Of a DNA stretch of 7,032 nt, positions 5,650 through 7,032 are shown piece by piece. The notes beneath the pieces were generated by a model. The model saw only the letters and a list, made by a program, of their open reading frames with translations, did no database searches and was not told the origin of the DNA. Positions within the stretch are counted from its first letter, which is position 1. Every line of letters starts with the position of its first letter. Origin of the DNA: an uncultured Eubacteriales bacterium (GTDB taxonomy: Bacteria; Bacillota; Clostridia; Christensenellales; Aristaeellaceae); contig CADBNX010000353.1 of the NCBI GenBank assembly GCA_902796115.1, positions 1-7,032 on the forward strand, written 5' to 3'. The translations under genes and the position numbers were made by a program.

Positions 5650-6483
5650 ATGCGCGTATATGAAATCACGTCCCCGGACGCTTCGGAGCTTTCGCCCTAC
5701 CGCAGCCTGAAACAGCCGCGCGCGCAGCGGGAGCTTTTCATCGCGGAAAGCGTCCCCGTGATCCGTCTCGCGCTCGAAGCCGGGTGCGAGCCCGTTTCTT
5801 TCCTCATGGCGCGCAGGCATATCGCCGGAAAGGCGGCGGAAGTCCTGGCGGGCCGGGACGTGCCCGTCTACACCGCGCCGGACGAAACGCTTGAAACCCT
5901 CACGGGCTTCCCGCTCACCCGGGGCGTGCTGTGCGCCATGCGGCCTCTTCCCTCACCCCCTCCCGGGGAGATCCTGCGCGCTTCCCGCCGCGTCTGCGTG
6001 CTCGAAGGACTGACGGACGCCTCGAACGTCGGCTCCGTTTTCCGCGCGGCGGCCTCCCTCGGCATGGACGGCGTGCTGCTGGACGACCGCTGCCCCTCCC
6101 CGCTGTCGCGCAAAGCCCTGCGGGTCAGTATGGGCGCCGTGTTTCAGGTGCCCTGGGCCGTCTGCCCGAAGGAGGGACTCCCGCTGGCGGAAATCCGCGC
6201 GTCGGGCTTCACGCTCGCGGCGCTGGCCCTCGCGCCGGACGCCCTGCCGCCCGACGCGCCCGTCCTGCGGCAGCGGAAAAAGCTCGCGCTCCTGCTCGGC
6301 AGCGAGGGCGCGGGCCTCAAAAAGGAAACGATCGCCGAATGCGATTTTTCCGTCTGTATTCCGATGCGCCGCGGCGTCGATTCGCTGAACGTGGCCCAGG
6401 CCGCCGCCATCGCGTTCTGGGAAGCGGGAAAAATCACACTGCAGGACGCCTCGCCGTCAGTGCCGTGCCGATCTGATGAATGA
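5650..6483 (+). CDS. SpoU/TrmH-family RNA 2'-O-ribose methyltransferase
   Basis: Enzymes of this family use S-adenosylmethionine to methylate ribose 2'-hydroxyls in tRNA or rRNA. The 277-residue product has an N-terminal substrate-binding part (about 12-100, containing SPYRSLKQPRAQRELFIAES) and a C-terminal SPOUT domain with a trefoil knot. The three SPOUT motifs are visible: LTDASNVGSVFRAA (121-134, with N126 and R132), LLLGSEGAGL (214-223), and IPMRRGVDSLNVAQAAA (237-253). The start at 5650 is preceded by AAGGAGG seven bases away; the frame is open to 5596 but overlaps the promoter there. The gene is transcribed away from ispH-rpsA and is convergent with the small gene downstream. The target nucleotide cannot be told from sequence; an rRNA or tRNA target is equally possible. 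Confidence 0.93.
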   Translation: MRVYEITSPDASELSPYRSLKQPRAQRELFIAESVPVIRLALEAGCEPVSFLMARRHIAGKAAEVLAGRDVPVYTAPDETLETLTGFPLTRGVLCAMRPLPSPPPGEILRASRRVCVLEGLTDASNVGSVFRAAASLGMDGVLLDDRCPSPLSRKALRVSMGAVFQVPWAVCPKEGLPLAEIRASGFTLAALALAPDALPPDAPVLRQRKKLALLLGSEGAGLKKETIAECDFSVCIPMRRGVDSLNVAQAAAIAFWEAGKITLQDASPSVPCRSDE

Positions 6484-6524
6484 AAAGGATGGCTGCCTTC
6501 TTCGGACGCTTTCCTCCGTATCTG

Positions 6525-6560
6525 CCCCCCTCCCTTTCAGCCTGCGGGGGTTGCCTTTTC
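6525..6560 (+). terminator. Weak candidate terminator after the methyltransferase gene
   Basis: A C-run (6525-6530) can pair with GGGGG (6546-6550) over a 15-base loop and is followed by TTGCCTTTTC. The long loop and broken T-run make this a poor intrinsic terminator. It is listed because nothing better is visible in the 106-base gap between the two convergent genes (6484-6589). Confidence 0.22.
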
Positions 6561-6589
6561 TCGTCCCGGAGACGGATATGGGCTTCCCC

Positions 6590-6796
6590 TCAGTATTCCG
6601 TGCGGATCTCCTCAAGCCCGTAGGTCTTCCTGAATTGTTTTTCATCCTCCGGGGTACGGATCAGCATGACCTCCGTAAAGTGCCCGGTTTCCCGGTCACG
6701 GAAGCCGGCGGCTTTCTCTCCCGTGCAGATGGACTGCCGGATGACCGCAGCGTGTTTTTCCGGATCATAGGGAAATTCCTTCTTCAGCTTTTTCAT
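6590..6796 (-). CDS. Small conserved-looking protein of unknown function, 68 residues
   Basis: The product (MKKLKKEFPYDPEKH at its start) is charged and soluble, with no membrane segment or signal peptide. Its core reads VIRQSICTGEKAAGF (19-33) followed by RETGHFTEVMLIRTPEDEKQF (35-55). I recall small clostridial proteins with the same ICTGE...AGF...TG.F.EVMLI pattern, sometimes labelled aspartate dehydrogenase in databases. At this length it cannot be that enzyme, and its role is unknown. The start at 6796 is preceded by AAGGAAGG. The frame is open to 6856, but the extra 20 residues are mostly basic, unlike the rest, and have no clear ribosome binding site. A good promoter lies upstream (6875-6903). 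It converges with the methyltransferase gene and diverges from the gene at 7018. Confidence 0.75.
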   Translation of the reverse strand: MKKLKKEFPYDPEKHAAVIRQSICTGEKAAGFRDRETGHFTEVMLIRTPEDEKQFRKTYGLEEIRTEY

Positions 6797-6874
6797 ATCC
6801 TTCCTTTCCCGCGAATCGGCGTTTCTTCGGCTTTTCTTACCCGCAAACGGTTTCATTTCGTCCCGTTTTGAACC

Positions 6875-6903
6875 ATTCTAGCCGATCCGGGCGCAATCCG
6901 CAA
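6875..6903 (-). promoter_or_regulatory. Promoter of the 68-residue protein gene
   Basis: On the minus strand -35 TTGCGG (6903-6898) and -10 TAGAAT (6880-6875, five of six matches) are separated by 17 bases. Transcription would start near 6868, giving a leader of about 70 bases. The promoter is divergent from the plus-strand promoter at 6938-6966. Confidence 0.6.
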
Positions 6904-6909
6904 GTCCGG

Positions 6910-6921
6910 GAAACCGGTTTC
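6910..6921. promoter_or_regulatory. Palindrome between divergent promoters, candidate operator
   Basis: GAAACCGGTTTC is a perfect 12-bp palindrome. It is flanked by GG on the left and, after one extra T on the right, by CCC, so the symmetry nearly extends further. It lies 6 bases upstream of the minus-strand -35 and 16 bases upstream of the plus-strand -35, a typical place for a factor controlling both genes. No T-run follows on either strand, so it is not a terminator. Confidence 0.4.
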
Positions 6922-6937
6922 TCCCGCCAAAAAGCAT

Positions 6938-6966
6938 TTGCGCTCATGGGCCAACAATGGTATAAT
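6938..6966 (+). promoter_or_regulatory. Promoter of the gene starting at 7018
   Basis: A perfect consensus -10 TATAAT (6961-6966) is preceded by TG (6958-6959, extended -10) and, 17 bases upstream, by TTGCGC (6938-6943, three of six matches). Transcription would start near 6973, leaving a leader of about 45 bases to the GTG start. Confidence 0.75.
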
Positions 6967-7017
6967 AGCACCGTTCAGGCCGGAAGGCTGCAATTATCTG
7001 CGAAGGAGTGATCATTC

Positions 7018-7032
7018 GTGAAAAAGTTCCTC
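7018..7032 (+). CDS. Start of an unidentified gene, five codons only
   Basis: A GTG start is followed by codons for KKFL. It is supported by AAGGAG (7003-7008) nine bases upstream and by a strong promoter at 6938-6966. A beginning of M-K-K-F-L is common in signal peptides of secreted proteins and lipoproteins, but five residues cannot identify the product. The gene continues past the right edge. Confidence 0.6.

Noticed and set aside
5931..6476. 181-codon plus-strand frame within the methyltransferase gene
   Set aside because: It is an Arg/Pro/Gly-rich out-of-frame shadow; the other frame carries all three SPOUT motifs.
6590..6856. 88-residue version of the small protein
   Set aside because: The additional N-terminal residues are mostly basic and unlike the rest, with no good ribosome binding site; AAGGAAGG sits before the ATG at 6796.

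Overview
The window looks like chromosomal DNA from a GC-rich member of the Clostridia (Bacillota), plausibly a gut or rumen lineage. The evidence is a single reading frame joining IspH to a four-domain ribosomal protein S1 (a fusion known from Clostridia), strong AAGGAGG-type ribosome binding sites, sigma-A-like promoters and a U-tailed intrinsic terminator. No species can be named from this stretch. There are seven genes or gene parts, no tRNA or rRNA gene, no CRISPR array and no mobile element. No gap between genes exceeds 300 bases.

Left block, minus strand, read from 5459 down to 1. The ispH-rpsA fusion ends at 3246 and is followed by a textbook terminator (3206-3232). Directly after it comes a secreted PIG-L/LmbE-type deacetylase gene (3183-1936), which has no room for its own promoter. 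A near-consensus promoter overlapping the deacetylase stop codon (1938-1966) then drives rpsO (S15, 1814-1551) and pnp (polynucleotide phosphorylase, from 1400, cut by the left edge). rpsO-pnp is a classic bacterial pair. The block therefore groups isoprenoid synthesis, translation and RNA decay, with a cell-surface enzyme inserted between them.

Right block. A 190-base divergent region (5460-5649) separates ispH-rpsA from a plus-strand SpoU/TrmH-family RNA methyltransferase (5650-6483). Convergent to it is a minus-strand gene for a 68-residue protein of unknown function (6796-6590). A second divergent region (6797-7017) carries back-to-back promoters flanking a perfect 12-bp palindrome, and leads to a plus-strand gene of which only the first five codons (GTG start at 7018) are present.

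The observations most worth a second look are: a full-strength in-frame Shine-Dalgarno and ATG at the IspH/S1 junction that could yield free S1 from the fusion gene, with two mutually exclusive hairpins just upstream; a deacetylase gene placed immediately after a strong terminator; an anti-Shine-Dalgarno segment in the rpsO leader; and the palindrome between the divergent promoters at the right end.
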